Shown here: piece by piece, positions 36,292 through 48,541 of the stretch | Numbering within the stretch: the first letter of the stretch is position 1 | Layout: each line of letters begins with the position of its first letter | Source: Ptiloglossa arizonensis | Taxonomy: Eukaryota > Arthropoda > Insecta > Hymenoptera > Colletidae | DNA length: 64,000 nucleotides | Direction: 5' to 3' | Assembly: GCF_051014685.1 (NCBI RefSeq) | Contig: NW_027478874.1 | Location: forward strand, 310,001 to 374,000 | The notes under the pieces: generated by a model | Databases searched by the model: none | What the model saw: only the letters and a program-made list of their open reading frames with translations | What the model was told of the DNA's origin: nothing | Position numbers and translations under genes: made by a program

Positions 36292-38566
36292 ATTTTCGCA
36301 GTTCTGATGCTCGAAACGAATGACTAGAACGGCCTAGGGGAGAAGTACGCATACCGTTGTAATCGGGCGAGTTTCTACTTTAAGATGCTACAGAAATCAT
36401 GCGGATTGGTCAATCCGTTCGCGAGATATGGCCGTTTGGATGTAAGAAACGCTTGAGAAACTCAAAATTTTCGCAGTTCTGATGATCGAAACGAATATCT
36501 AGAACGGCCTAGGGGAAAACTACACATACCGTTGCAATCGGGCGAGTTTCTACTTTCAGATGCAACAGAAATTATGCGGATTGGTCAATCCGTTCGCGAG
36601 ATATAGCCGTTTGGATGTAAGAAACGCTTGAGAAACTCAAAATTTTCGCAGTTCTGATGCTCGAAACGAATAACTAGAACGGCCTAGGGGAAAAGTGCGC
36701 ATACCGTTGTAATCGGGCGAGTTTCTACTTTCAGAAGCAACAGAAATTTTGCGGATTGGTCAATCCGTTCGCGAGATGTGGCAGTTTGGAGGTAAGAAAC
36801 GCTTGAGAAACTCAAAATTTTCGCAGTTCTGATGCTCGAAACGAATAACTAGAACGGCCTAGGGGAAAAGTGCGCATACCGTTGTAATCGGGCGAGTTTC
36901 TACTTTCAGAAGCAACAGAAATTTTGCGGATTGGTCAATCCGTTCGCGAGATATAGCAGTTTGGAGGTAAGAAACGCTTGAGAAACTCAAAATTTTCGCA
37001 GTTCTGATGCTCGAAACGAATGACTAGAACGGCCTAGGGGAGAAGTACGCATACCGTTGTAATCGGGCGAGTTTCTACTTTCAGATGCAACAGAAATCAT
37101 GCGGATTGGTCAATCCGTTCGCGAGATATGGCCGTTTGGATGTAAGAAACGCTTGAGAAACTCAAAATTTTCGCAGTGCTGATGCTCGAAACAAATAACT
37201 AGAACGGCCTAGGGGAAAACTACACCCACCGTTGTAATCGGGCGAGTTTCTACTTTCAGATGCAACAGAAATTTTGCGGATTGGTCAATCCGTTCGCGAG
37301 ATATGGCAGTTTGGAGGTAAGAAACGCTTGAGGAACTCAAAATTTTCGCAGTTCTGATGCTCGAAACGAATAACTAGAACGGTCTAGGGGAAAACTACTC
37401 CTACCGTTGTAATCGGGCGAGTTTCTACTTTCAGATGCAACAGAAATTTTGCGGATTGGTCAATCCGTTCGCGAGATATGGCAGTTTGGAGGTAAGAAAC
37501 GCTTGAGAAACTCAAAATTTTCGCAGTTCTGATGCTCGAAACGAATGACTAGAACGGCCTAGGGGAAAACTACACATACCGTTGCAATCGGGCGAGTTTC
37601 TACTTTAAGATGCAACAGAAATTATGCGGATTGGTCAATCCGTTCGCGAGATATAGCCGTTTGGATGTAAGAAACGCTTGAGAAACTCAAAATTTTCGAA
37701 GTTCTGATGCTCGAAACGAATACCTAGAACGGCCTAGGGGAAAAGTGCGCATACCGTTGTAATCGGGCGAGTTTCTACTTTCAGAAGCAACAGAAATTTT
37801 GCGGATTGGTCAATCCGTTCGCGAGATATGGCAGTTTGGAGGTAAGTAACGCTTGAGAGACTCAAAATTTTCGCAGTTCTGATGCTCGAAACGAATAACT
37901 AGAACGGCCTAGGGGAAAAGTGCGCATACCGTTGTAATCGGGCGAGTTTCTACTTTCAGAAGCAACAGAAATTTTGCGGATTGGTCAATCCGTTCGCGAG
38001 ATATAGCAGTTTGGAGGTAAGAAACGCTTGAGAAACTCAAAATTTTCGCAGTTCTGATGCTCGAAACGAATGACTAGAACGGCCTAGGGGAGAAGTACGC
38101 ATACCGTTGTAATCGGGCGAGTTTCTACTTTCAGATGCAACAGAAATCATGCGGATTGGTCAATCCGTTCGCGAGATATGGCCGTTTGGATGTAAGAAAC
38201 GCTTGAGAAACTCAAAATTTTCGCAGTGCTGATGCTCGAAACAAATAACTAGAACGGCCTAGGGGAAAACTACACCCACCGTTGTAATCGGGCGAGTTTC
38301 TACTTTCAGATGCAACAGAAATTTTGCGGATTGGTCAATCCGTTCGCGAGATATGGCAGTTTGGAGGTAAGAAACGCTTGAGGAACTCAAAATTTTCGCA
38401 GTTCTGATGCTCGAAACGAATAACTAGAACGGTCTAGGGGAAAACTACACCCACCGTTGTAATCGGGCGAGTTTCTACTTTCAGATGCAACAGAAATTTT
38501 GCGGATTGGTCGATCCGTTCGCGAGATGTGGCAGTTTGGAAGTAAGAAACGCTTGAGAAACTCAAA
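36292..38566 (+). repeat. 13-mer HOR A-K-C-C-A-B-J-E-C'-C-A-B-J/Z, copy 1
   Basis: Thirteen monomers (2275 bp), repeated from 38567. K carries GATGATCG and the private GAATATCTAG. The last monomer (38392-38566) is a J/Z chimera: GGTCTAGG of J, then CACCCACC, GGTCGATCC, ATGTGGCAG and GAAGTAAG of Z. The second copy of K at 38742 keeps GAATATCTAG, which confirms direct descent. Confidence 0.83.
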
Positions 38567-40841
38567 ATTTTCGCAGTTCTGATGCTCGAAACGAATGACT
38601 AGAACGGCCTAGGGGAGAAGTACGCATACCGTTGTAATCGGGCGAGTTTCTACTTTAAGATGCAACAGAAATCATGCGGATTGGTCAATCCGTTCGCGAG
38701 ATATGGCCGTTTGGATGTAAGAAACGCTTGAGAAACTCAAAATTTTCGCAGTTCTGATGATCGAAACGAATATCTAGAACGGCCTAGGGAAAAACTACAC
38801 ATACCGTTGCAATCGGGCGAGTTTCTACTTTCAGATGCAACAGAAATTATGCGGATTGGTCAATCCGTTCGCGAGATATAGCCGTTTGGATGTAAGAAAC
38901 GCTTGAGAAACTCAAAATTTTCGCAGTTCTGATGCTCGAAACGAATAACTAGAACGGCCTAGGGGAAAAGTGCGCATACCGTTGTAATCGGGCGAGTTTC
39001 TACTTTCAGAAGCAACAGAAATTTTGCGGATTGGTCAATCCGTTCGCGAGATGTGGCAGTTTGGAGGTAAGAAACGCTTGAGAAACTCAAAATTTTCGCA
39101 GTTCTGATGCTCGAAACGAATAACTAGAACGGCCTAGGGGAAAAGTGCGCATACCGTTGTAATCGGGCGAGTTTCTACTTTCAGAAGCAACAGAAATTTT
39201 GCGGATTGGTCAATCCGTTCGCGAGATATAGCAGTTTGGAGGTAAGAAACGCTTGAGAAACTCAAAATTTTCGCAGTTCTGATGCTCGAAACGAATGACT
39301 AGAACGGCCTAGGGGAGAAGTACGCATACCGTTGTAATCGGGCGAGTTTCTACTTTCAGATGCAACAGAAATCATGCGGATTGGTCAATCCGTTCGCGAG
39401 ATATGGCCGTTTGGATGTAAGAAACGCTTGAGAAACTCAAAATTTTCGCAGTGCTGATGCTCGAAACAAATAACTAGAATGGCCTAGGGGAAAACTACAC
39501 CCACCGTTGTAATCGGGCGAGTTTCTACTTTCAGATGCAACAGAAATTTTGCGGATTGGTCAATCCGTTCGCGAGATATGGCAGTTTGGAGGTAAGAAAC
39601 GCTTGAGGAACTCAAAATTTTCGCAGTTCTGATGCTCGAAACGAATAACTAGAACGGTCTAGGGGAAAACTACTCCTACCGTTGTAATCGGGCGAGTTTC
39701 TACTTTCAGATGCAACAGAAATTTTGCGGATTGGTCAATCCGTTCGCGAGATATGGCAGTTTGGAGGTAAGAAACGCTTGAGAAACTCAAAATTTTCGCA
39801 GTTCTGATGCTCGAAACGAATGACTAGAACGGCCTAGGGGAAAACTACACATACCGTTGCAATCGGGCGAGTTTCTACTTTAAGATGCAACAGAAATTAT
39901 GCGGATTGGTCAATCCGTTCGCGAGATATAGCCGTTTGGATGTAAGAAACGCTTGAGAAACTCAAAATTTTCGAAGTTCTGATGCTCGAAACGAATACCT
40001 AGAACGGCCTAGGGGAAAAGTGCGCATACCGTTGTAATCGGGCGAGTTTCTACTTTCAGAAGCAACAGAAATTTTGCGGATTGGTCAATCCGTTCGCGAG
40101 ATATGGCAGTTTGGAGGTAAGTAACGCTTGAGAGACTCAAAATTTTCGCAGTTCTGATGCTCGAAACGAATAACTAGAACGGCCTAGGGGAAAAGTGCGC
40201 ATACCGTTGTAATCGGGCGAGTTTCTACTTTCAGAAGCAACAGAAATTTTGCGGATTGGTCAATCCGTTCGCGAGATATAGCAGTTTGGAGGTAAGAAAC
40301 GCTTGAGAAACTCAAAATTTTCGCAGTTCTGATGCTCGAAACGAATGACTAGAACGGCCTAGGGGAGAAGTACGCATACCGTTGTAATCGGGCGAGTTTC
40401 TACTTTCAGATGCAACAGAAATCATGCGGATTGGTCAATCCGTTCGCGAGATATGGCCGTTTGGATGTAAGAAACGCTTGAGAAACTCAAAATTTTCGCA
40501 GTGCTGATGCTCGAAACAAATAACTAGAACGGCCTAGGGGAAAACTACACCCACCGTTGTAATCGGGCGAGTTTCTACTTTCAGATGCAACAGAAATTTT
40601 GCGGATTGGTCAATCCGTTCGCGAGATATGGCAGTTTGGAGGTAAGAAACGCTTGAGGAACTCAAAATTTTCGCAGTTCTGATGCTCGAAACGAATAACT
40701 AGAACGGTCTAGGGGAAAACTACTCCTACCGTTGTAATCGGGCGAGTTTCTACTTTCAGATGCAACAGAAATTTTGCGGATTGGTCAATCCGTTCGCGAG
40801 ATATGGCAGTTTGGAGGTAAGAAACGCTTGAGAAACTCAAA
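38567..40841 (+). repeat. 13-mer HOR, copy 2, ending in intact J
   Basis: Order A-K-C-C-A-B-J-E-C'-C-A-B-J. It differs from copy 1 in private points (GGCCTAGGGAAAAAC in K at about 38783, AGAATGGCC in B at about 39477). Its last monomer is a normal J and not the J/Z chimera. Confidence 0.83.
39092..40141 (+). repeat. Nested 6-mer C-A-B-J-E-C', copy 1
   Basis: Six monomers inside the 13-mer. C carries ATATAGCAG, J carries GGTCTAGG, E carries CTTTAAGATGC and C' carries GTAAGTAACG. The same series follows immediately at 40142, and the series also occurs at 36817-37866. Confidence 0.84.
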
Positions 40842-41191
40842 ATTTTCGCAGTTCTGATGCTCGAAACGAATGACTAGAACGGCCTAGGGGAAAACTACAC
40901 ATACCGTTGCAATCGGGCGAGTTTCTACTTTAAGATGCAACAGAAATTATGCGGATTGGTCAATCCGTTCGCGAGATATAGCCGTTTGGATGTAAGAAAC
41001 GCTTGAGAAACTCAAAATTTTCGAAGTTCTGATGCTCGAAACGAATACCTAGAACGGCCTAGGGGAAAAGTGCGCATACCGTTGTAATCGGGCGAGTTTC
41101 TACTTTCAGAAGCAACAGAAATTTTGCGGATTGGTCAATCCGTTCGCGAGATATGGCAGTTTGGAGGTAAGTAACGCTTGAGAGACTCAAA
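40142..41191 (+). repeat. Nested 6-mer C-A-B-J-E-C', copy 2
   Basis: Direct 1050-bp repeat of the preceding unit with all the same family marks. It overlaps the end of 13-mer copy 2, so 6-mer and 13-mer periods coexist here. Confidence 0.84.
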
Positions 41192-42941
41192 ATTTTCGCA
41201 GTTCTGATGCTCGAAACGAATGACTAGAACGGCCTAGGAGAGAAGTACGCATACCGTTGTAATCGGGCGAGTTTCTACTTTCAGATGCAACAGAAATCAT
41301 GCGGATTGGTCAATCCGTTCGCGAGATATGGCCGTTTGGATGTAAGAAACGCTTGAGAATCTCAAAATTTTCGCAGTGCTGATGCTCGAAACAAATAACT
41401 AGAACGGCCTAGGGGAAAACTACACACACCGTTGTCATAGGGCGAGTTTCTACTTTCAGATGCAACAGAAATTTTGCGGATTGGTCAATCCGTTCGCGAG
41501 ATATGGCAGTTTGGAGGTAAGAAACGCTTGAGGAACTCAAAATTTTCGCAGTTCTGATGCGCGAAACGAATAACTAGAACGGCCTAGGGGAAAACTACAC
41601 CTACCGTTGTAATCGGGCGAGTTTCTACTTTCAGATGCAACAGAAATTTTGCGGATTGATCAATCCGTTCGCGAGATATGGCAGTTTGGAGATAAGAAAC
41701 GCTTTAGAAACTCAAAATTTTCGCAGTTCCGATGCAGGAAACGAATAACTAGAACGGCCCAGGGGGAAAGTGCGCATACCGTTGTAATCGGGCGAGTTTG
41801 TACTTTCAAATGCAACAGAAATTTTGCGGATTGGTCAATCAGTTCGCGAGATGTGGCAGTTTGGAGGTAAGAAACGCTTGAGAAACTCAAAATTTTCGCA
41901 GTTCTGATGCTCGAAACGAATGACTAGAACGGCCTAGGGGAGAAGTACGCATACCGTTGTAATCGGGCGAGTTTGTACTTTCAAATGCAACAGAAATCAT
42001 GCGGATTGGTCAATCCGTTCGCGAGATATGGCCGTTTGGATGTAAGAAACGCTTGAGAATCTCAAAATTTTCGCAGTGCTGATGCTCGAAACAAATAACT
42101 AGAACGGCCTAGGGGAAAACTACACACACCGTTGTCATCGGGCGAGTTTCTACTTTCAGATGCAACAGAAATTTTGCGGATTGATCAATCCGTTCGCGAG
42201 ATATGGCAGTTTGGAGGTAAGAAACGCTTGAGGAACTCAAAATTTTCGCAGGTCTGATGCGCGAAACGAATAACTAGAACCGCCTAGGGGAAAACTACAC
42301 CTACCGTTGTAATCGGGCGAGTTTCTACTTTCAGATGCAACAGAAATTTTGCGGATTGATCAATCCGTTCGCGAGATATGGCAGTTTGGAGATAAGAAAC
42401 GCTTTAGAAACTCAAAATTTTCGCAGTTCCGATGCAGGAAACGAATAACTAGAACGGCCCAGGGGAAAAGTGCGCATACCGTTGTAATCGGGCGAGTTTG
42501 TACTTTCAAATGCAACTGAAATTTTGCGGATTGGTCAATCCGTTCGCGAGATGTGGCAGTTTGGAGGTAAGAAACGCTTGAGAAACTCAAAATTTTCGCA
42601 GTTCTGATGCTCGAAACGAATAACTAGGACGGCCTAGGGGAAAACTACACCCACCGTTGTAATCGGGCGAGTTTCTACTTTCAGATGCAACAGAAATTTT
42701 GCGGATTGATCAATCCGTTCGCGAGATATGGCAGTTTGGAGATAAGAAACGCTTTAGAAACTCAAAATTTTCGCAGTTCCGATGCTCGAAACGAATAACT
42801 AGAACGGCCCAGGGGAAAAGTGCGCATACCGTTGTAATAGGGCGAGTTTCTACTTTCAAATGCAACAGAAATTTTGCGGATTGGTCGATCCGTTCGCGAG
42901 ATGTGGCAGTTTGGAAGTAAGAAACGCTTGAGAAACTCAAA
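41192..42941 (+). repeat. A-B*-W-X then A''-B*-W-X-Y-Z
   Basis: Ten monomers made of two runs of the B*-W-X series, 700 bp apart. In the first, B* reads GTCATAGGG and X has CAATCAGTTCG. In the second, B* has TTGATC without the rest of a W-type 3' half, W starts CAGGTCTGATG and X has AACTGAAATTTTG. The AACTGAAATTTTG form of X is kept at 48017 and 49767. Confidence 0.78.
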
Positions 42942-43291
42942 ATTTTCGCAGTTCTGATGCTCGAAACGAATAACCAGAACGGCCCAGGGGAAAAGTGCGC
43001 ATACCGTTGTAATCGGGCGAGTTTCTACTTTCAAATGCAACAGAAATTTTGCGAATTGGTCAATCCGTTCGCGAGATATGGCAGTTTGGATGTAAGAAAC
43101 GCTTGAGAAACTCAAAATTTTCGCAGTTCTGATGCTCGAAACGAATGACTAGAACGGCCTAGGGGAGAAGTACGCATACCGTTGTAATCGGGCGACTTTC
43201 TACTTTCAAATGCAACAGAAATTTTGCGGATTGGTCAATCCGTTCGCGAGATATAGCCGTTTGGATGTAAGAAACGCTTGAGAAACTCAAA
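42942..43291 (+). repeat. L monomer and an A/T/U chimera
   Basis: L (42942-43116) has GAATAACCAG, GGCCCAGG and GCGAATTGG. Other L copies are at 50292 and 52217. The next monomer starts as A (AGAAGTACGC), continues as T (GGCGACTTTC, CAAATGC) and ends as U (ATATAGCCG, GATGTAAG). It introduces the copy of the 15-mer segment that follows. Confidence 0.75.
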
Positions 43292-44691
43292 ATTTTCGCA
43301 GTTCTGATGCTCGAAACGAATGACTAGAACGGCCTAGGGGAAAACTACACCCACCGTTGTAATCGGGCGAGTTTCTACTTTCAGATGCAATAGAAATTTT
43401 GCGGATTGGTCAATCCGTTCGCGAGATATGGCAGTTTGGAGGTAAGAAACGCTTGAGGAACTCAAAATTTTCGCAGTTCTGATGCTCGAAACGAATAACT
43501 AGAACGGCCTAGGGGAAAACTACTCCTACCGTTGTAATCGGGCGAGTTTCTACTTTCAGATGCAACAGAAATTTTGCGGATCGATCAATCCGTTCGCGAG
43601 ATATGGCAATTTAGAGATAAGAAACGATTTAGAAACTCAAAATTTTCGCAGTTCCGATGCTCGAAACAAATAACTAGAACGGCCCAGGGGAAAAGTGCGC
43701 ATACCGTTGTAATCGGGCGAGTTTCTACTTTCAGAAGCAACAGAAATTTTGCCGATTGGTCAATCCGTTCGCGAGATATGGCAGTTTGGAGGTAAGAAAC
43801 GCTTGAGAAACTCAAAATTTTCGCAGTTGTGATGCTCGAAACGAATGACTAGAACGGCCTAGGGGAGAAGTACGCATACCGTTGTAATCGGGCGAGTTTC
43901 TACTTTCAGATGCAACAGAAATCATGCGGATTGGTCAATCCGTTCGCGAGATATGGCCGTTTGGATGTAAGAAACGCTTGAGAAACTCAAAATTTTCGCA
44001 GTGCTGATGCTCGAAACAAATAACTAGAACGGCCTAGGGGAAAACTACACCCACCGTTGTAATCGGGCGAGTTTCTACTTTCAGATGCAACAGAAATTTT
44101 GCGGATTGGTCAATCCGTTCGCGAGATATGGCAGTTTGGATGTAAGAAACGCTTGAGGAACTCAAAGTTTTCGCAGTTCTGATGCTCGAAACGAATAACT
44201 AGAACGGCCTAGGGGAAAAGTGCGCATACCGTTGTAATCGGGCGAGTTTCTACTTTCAGAAGCAACAGAAATTTTGCGGATTGGTCAATCCGTTCGCGAG
44301 ATATGGCAGTTTGGAGGTAAGAAACGCTTGAGAAACTCAAAATTTTCGCAGTTCTGATGCTCGAAACGAATGACTAGAACGGCCTAGGGGAGAAGTACGC
44401 ATACCGTTGTAATCGGGCGAGTTTCTACTTTCAGAAGCAACAGAAATTTTGCGGATTGGTCAATCCGTTCGCGAGATATGGCAGTTTGGAGGTAAGAAAC
44501 GCTTGAGAAACTCAAAATTTTCGCAGTTCTGATGCTCGAAACGAATGACTAGAACGGCCTAGGGTAGAAGTACGCATACCGTTGTAATCGGGCGAGTTTC
44601 TACTTTCAGATGCAACAGAAATCATGCGGATTGGTCAATCCGTTCGCGAGATATGGCCGTTTGGATGTAAGAAACGCTTGAGAAACTCAAA
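43292..44691 (+). repeat. Displaced segment of the 15-mer HOR (V'-F-G-A'-B-C-D-A)
   Basis: Eight monomers in the order found at 22748-24147, about 20 kb away, surrounded by different families. Marks include GGATCGATC in F, TTTTGCCG in G and GTTGTGATG in A'. It has CGCGAG and not CTCGAG in B, so it left the 15-mer domain before, or independently of, the amplification of copies 1-3. Private changes are GCAATAGAAA, GGCAATTTAG, CTCAAAGTTTTCG and AGGGTAGAAG. Confidence 0.82.
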
Positions 44692-46791
44692 ATTTTCGCA
44701 GTGCTGATGCTCGAAACAAATAACTAGAACGGCCTAGGGGAAAACTACACCCACCGTTGTAATCGGGCGAGTTTCTACTTTCAGATGCAACAGAAATTTT
44801 GCGGATTGGTCAATCCGTTCGCGAGATATGGCAGTTTGGAGGTAAGAAACGCTTGAGAAACTCAAAATTTTCGCAGTTCTGATGCTCGAAACGAATGACT
44901 AGAACGGCCTAGGGGAAAACTACACATACCGTTGCAATCGGGCGAGTTTCTACTTTAAGATGCAACAGAAATTATGCGGATTGGTCAATCCGTTCGCGAG
45001 ATATAGCCGTTTGGATGTAAGAAACGCTTGAGAAACTCAAAATTTTCGAAGTTCTGATGCTCGAAACGAATACCTAGAACGGCCTAGGGGAAAAGTGCGC
45101 ATGCCGCTGTAATCGGGCGAGTTTCTACTTTCAGAAGCAACAGAAATTTTGCGGATTGGTCAATCCGTTCGCGAGATATGGCAGTTTGGAGGTAAGTAAC
45201 GCTTGAGAGACTCAAAATTTTCGCAGTTCTGATGCTCGAAACGAATGACTAGAACGGCCTAGGAGAGAAGTACGCATACCGTTGTAATCGGGCGAGTTTC
45301 TACTTTCAGATGCAACAGAAATCATGCGGATTGGTCAATCCGTTCGCGAGATATGGCCGTTTGGATGTAAGAAACGCTTGAGAATCTCAAAATTTTCGCA
45401 GTGCTGATGCTCGAAACAAATAACTAGAACGGCCTAGGGGAAAACTACACACACCGTTGTCATCGGGCGAGTTTCTACTTTCAGATGCAACAGAAATTTT
45501 GCGGATTGGTCAATCCGTTCGCGAGATATGGCAGTTTGGTGGTAAGAAACGCTTGAGGAACTCAAAATTTTCGCAGTTCTGATGCGCGAAACGAATAACT
45601 AGAACGGCCTAGGGGAAAACTACACCTACCGTTGTAATCGGGCGAGTTTCTACTTTCAGATGCAACAGAAATTTTGCGGATTGATCAATCCGTTCGCGAG
45701 ATATGGCAGTTTGGAGATAAGAAACGCTTTAGAAACTCAAAATTTTCGCAGTTCCGATGCAGGAAACGAATAACTAGAACGGCCCAGGGGGAAAGTGCGC
45801 ATACCGTTGTAATCGGGCGAGTTTGTACTTTCAAATGCAACAGAAATTTTGCGGATTGGTCAATCCGTTCGCGAGATGTGGCAGTTTGGAGGTAAGAAAC
45901 GCTTGAGAAACTCAAAATTTTCGCAGTTCTGATGCTCGAAACGAATAACTAGGACGGCCTAGGGGAAAACTACACCCACCGTTGTAATCGGGCGAGTTTC
46001 TACTTTCAGATGCAACAGAAATTTTGCGGATTGATCAATCCGTTCGCGAGATATGGCAGTTTGGAGATAAGAAACGCTTTAGAAACTCAAAATTTTCGCA
46101 GTTCCGATGCTCGAAACGAATAACTAGAACGGCCCAGGGGAAAAGTGCGCATACCGTTGTAATAGGGCGAGTTTCTACTTTCAAATGCAACAGAAATTTT
46201 GCGGATTGGTCAATCCGTTCGCGAGATATGGCAGTTTGGAGGTAAGAAACGCTTGAGAAACTCAAAATTTTCGCAGTTCTGATGCTCGAAACGAATGACT
46301 AGAACGGCCTAGGGGAGAAGTACGCATACCGTTGTAATCGGGCGAGTTTGTACTTTCAAATGCAACAGAAATTTTGCGGATTGGTCAATCCGTTCGCGAG
46401 ATATGGCAGTTTGGAGGTAAGAAACGCTTGAGAAACTCAAAATTTTCGCAGTTCTGATGCTCGAAACGAATAACTAGAACGGCCTAGGGGAAAAGTGCGC
46501 ATACCGTTGTAATCGGGCGAGTTTCTACTTTCAGAAGCAACAGAAATTTTGCGGATTGGTCAATCCGTTCGCGAGATATAGCAGTTTGGAGGTAAGAAAC
46601 GCTTGAGAAACTCAAAATTTTCGCAGTTCTGATGCTCGAAACGAATGACTAGAACGGCCTAGGGGAGAAGTACGCATACCGTTGTAATCGGGCGAGTTTC
46701 TACTTTCAGATGCAACAGAAATCATGCGGATTGGTCAATCCGTTCGCGAGATATGGCCGTTTGGATGTAAGAAACGCTTGAGAAACTCAAA
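44692..46791 (+). repeat. B/J chimera then E-C'-A-B*-W-X-Y-Z-A''-C-A
   Basis: The first monomer (44692-44866) starts as B (GTGCTGATG, CACCCACC) and ends as J (GAGGTAAG, GAGAAACTC), closing the displaced 15-mer segment. The following series repeats the order seen at 33668-34891. The A'' at 46267 changes to a D-like second half (AAATTTTGCGG, ATATGGCAG), another chimera. Confidence 0.78.
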
Positions 46792-48541
46792 ATTTTCGCA
46801 GTGCTGATGCTCGAAACAAATAACTAGAACGGCCTAGGGGAAAACTACACCCACCGTTGTAATCGGGCGAGTTTCTACTTTCAGATGCAACAGAAATTTT
46901 GCGGATTGGTCAATCCGTTCGCGAGATATGGCAGTTTGGAGGTAAGAAACGCTTGAGGAACTCAAAATTTTCGCAGTTCTGATGCTCGAAACGAATAACT
47001 AGAACGGTCTAGGGGAAAACTACTCCTGCCGTTGTAATCGGGCGAGTTTCTACTTTCAGATGCAACAGAAATTTTGCGGATTGGTCAATCCGTTCGCGAG
47101 ATATGGCAGTTTGGAGGTAAGAAGCGCTTGAGAAACTCAAAATTTTCGCAGTTCTGATGCTCGAAACGAATGACTAGAACGGCCTAGGGGAAAACTACAC
47201 ATACCGTTGCAATCGGGCGAGTTTCTACTTTAAGATGCAACAGAAATTATGCGGATTGGTCAATCCGTTCGCGAGATATAGCCGTTTGGATGTAAGAAAC
47301 GCTTGAGAAACTCAAAATTTTCCAAGTTCTGATGCTCGAAACGAATACCTAGAACGGCCTAGGGGAAAAGTGCGCATACCGTTGTAATCGGGCGAGTTTC
47401 TACTTTCAGAAGCAACAGAAATTTTGCGGATTGGTCAATCCGTTCGCGAGATATGGCAGTTTGGAGGTAAGTAACGCTTGAGAGACTCAAAATTTTCGCA
47501 GTTCTGATGCTCGAAACGAATGACTAGAACGGCCTAGGGGAGAAGTACGCATACCGTTGTAATCGGGCGAGTTTGTACTTTCAAATGCAACAGAAATCAT
47601 GCGGATTGGTCAATCCGTTCGCGAGATATGGCCGTTTGGATGTAAGAAACGCTTGAGAATCTCAAAATTTTCGCAGTGCTGATGCTCGAAACAAATAACT
47701 AGAACGGCCTAGGGGAAAACTACACACACCGTTGTCATCGGGCGAGTTTCTACTTTCAGATGCAACAGAAATTTTGCGGATTGGTCAATCCGTTCGCGAG
47801 ATATGGCAGTTTGGAGGTAAGAAACGCTTGAGGAACTCAAAATTTTCGCAGTTCTGATGCGCGAAACGAATAACTAGAACCGCCTAGGGGAAAACTACAC
47901 CTACCGTTGTAATCGGGCGAGTTTCTACTTTCAGATGCAACAGAAATTTTGCGGATTGATCAATCCGTTCGCGAGATATGGCAGTTTGGAGATAAGAAAC
48001 GCTTTAGAAACTCAAAATTTTCGCAGTTCCGATGCAGGAAACGAATAACTAGAACGGCCCAGGGGAAAAGTGCGCATACCGTTGTAATCGGGCGAGTTTG
48101 TACTTTCAAATGCAACTGAAATTTTGCGGATTGTTCAATCCGTTCGCGAGATGTGGCAGTTTGGAGGTAAGAAACGCTTGAGAAACTCAAAATTTTCGCA
48201 GTTCTGATGCTCGAAACGAATAACTAGGACGGCCTAGGGGAAAACTACACCCACCGTTGTAATCGGGCGAGTTTCTACTTTCAGATGCAACAGAAATCAT
48301 GCGGATTGGTCAATCCGTTCGCGAGATATGGCCGTTTGGATGTAAGAAACGCTTGAGAAACTCAAAATTTTCGCAGTTCTGATGCTCGAAACGAATGACT
48401 AGAACGGCCTAGGGGAGAAGTACGCATACCGTTGTAATCGGGCGAGTTTCTACTTTCAGATGCAACAGACATCATGCGGATTGGTCAATCCGTTCGCGAG
48501 ATATGGCCGTTTGGATGTTAGAAACGCTTGAGAAACTCAAA
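46792..48541 (+). repeat. 10-mer B-J-E-C'-A''-B*-W-X-Y/A-A, copy 1
   Basis: Ten monomers (1750 bp). Private marks shared with the next copy are CCTGCCGTTG and GAAGCGCTTG in J, TTTTCCAAGTT in C', AGAACCGCC in W and TTGTTCAATCC in X. The ninth monomer (48192-48366) is a Y/A chimera, which forms the junction. Confidence 0.83.

Noticed and set aside
42762..43115. Longest minus-strand frame, 117 codons, also at 50112-50465 and 52037-52390
   Set aside because: It spans L plus the preceding monomer and exists because GAATAACCAG and GAAGTAAG variants remove stops. All three places are copies of one satellite block, with no other sign of a gene.
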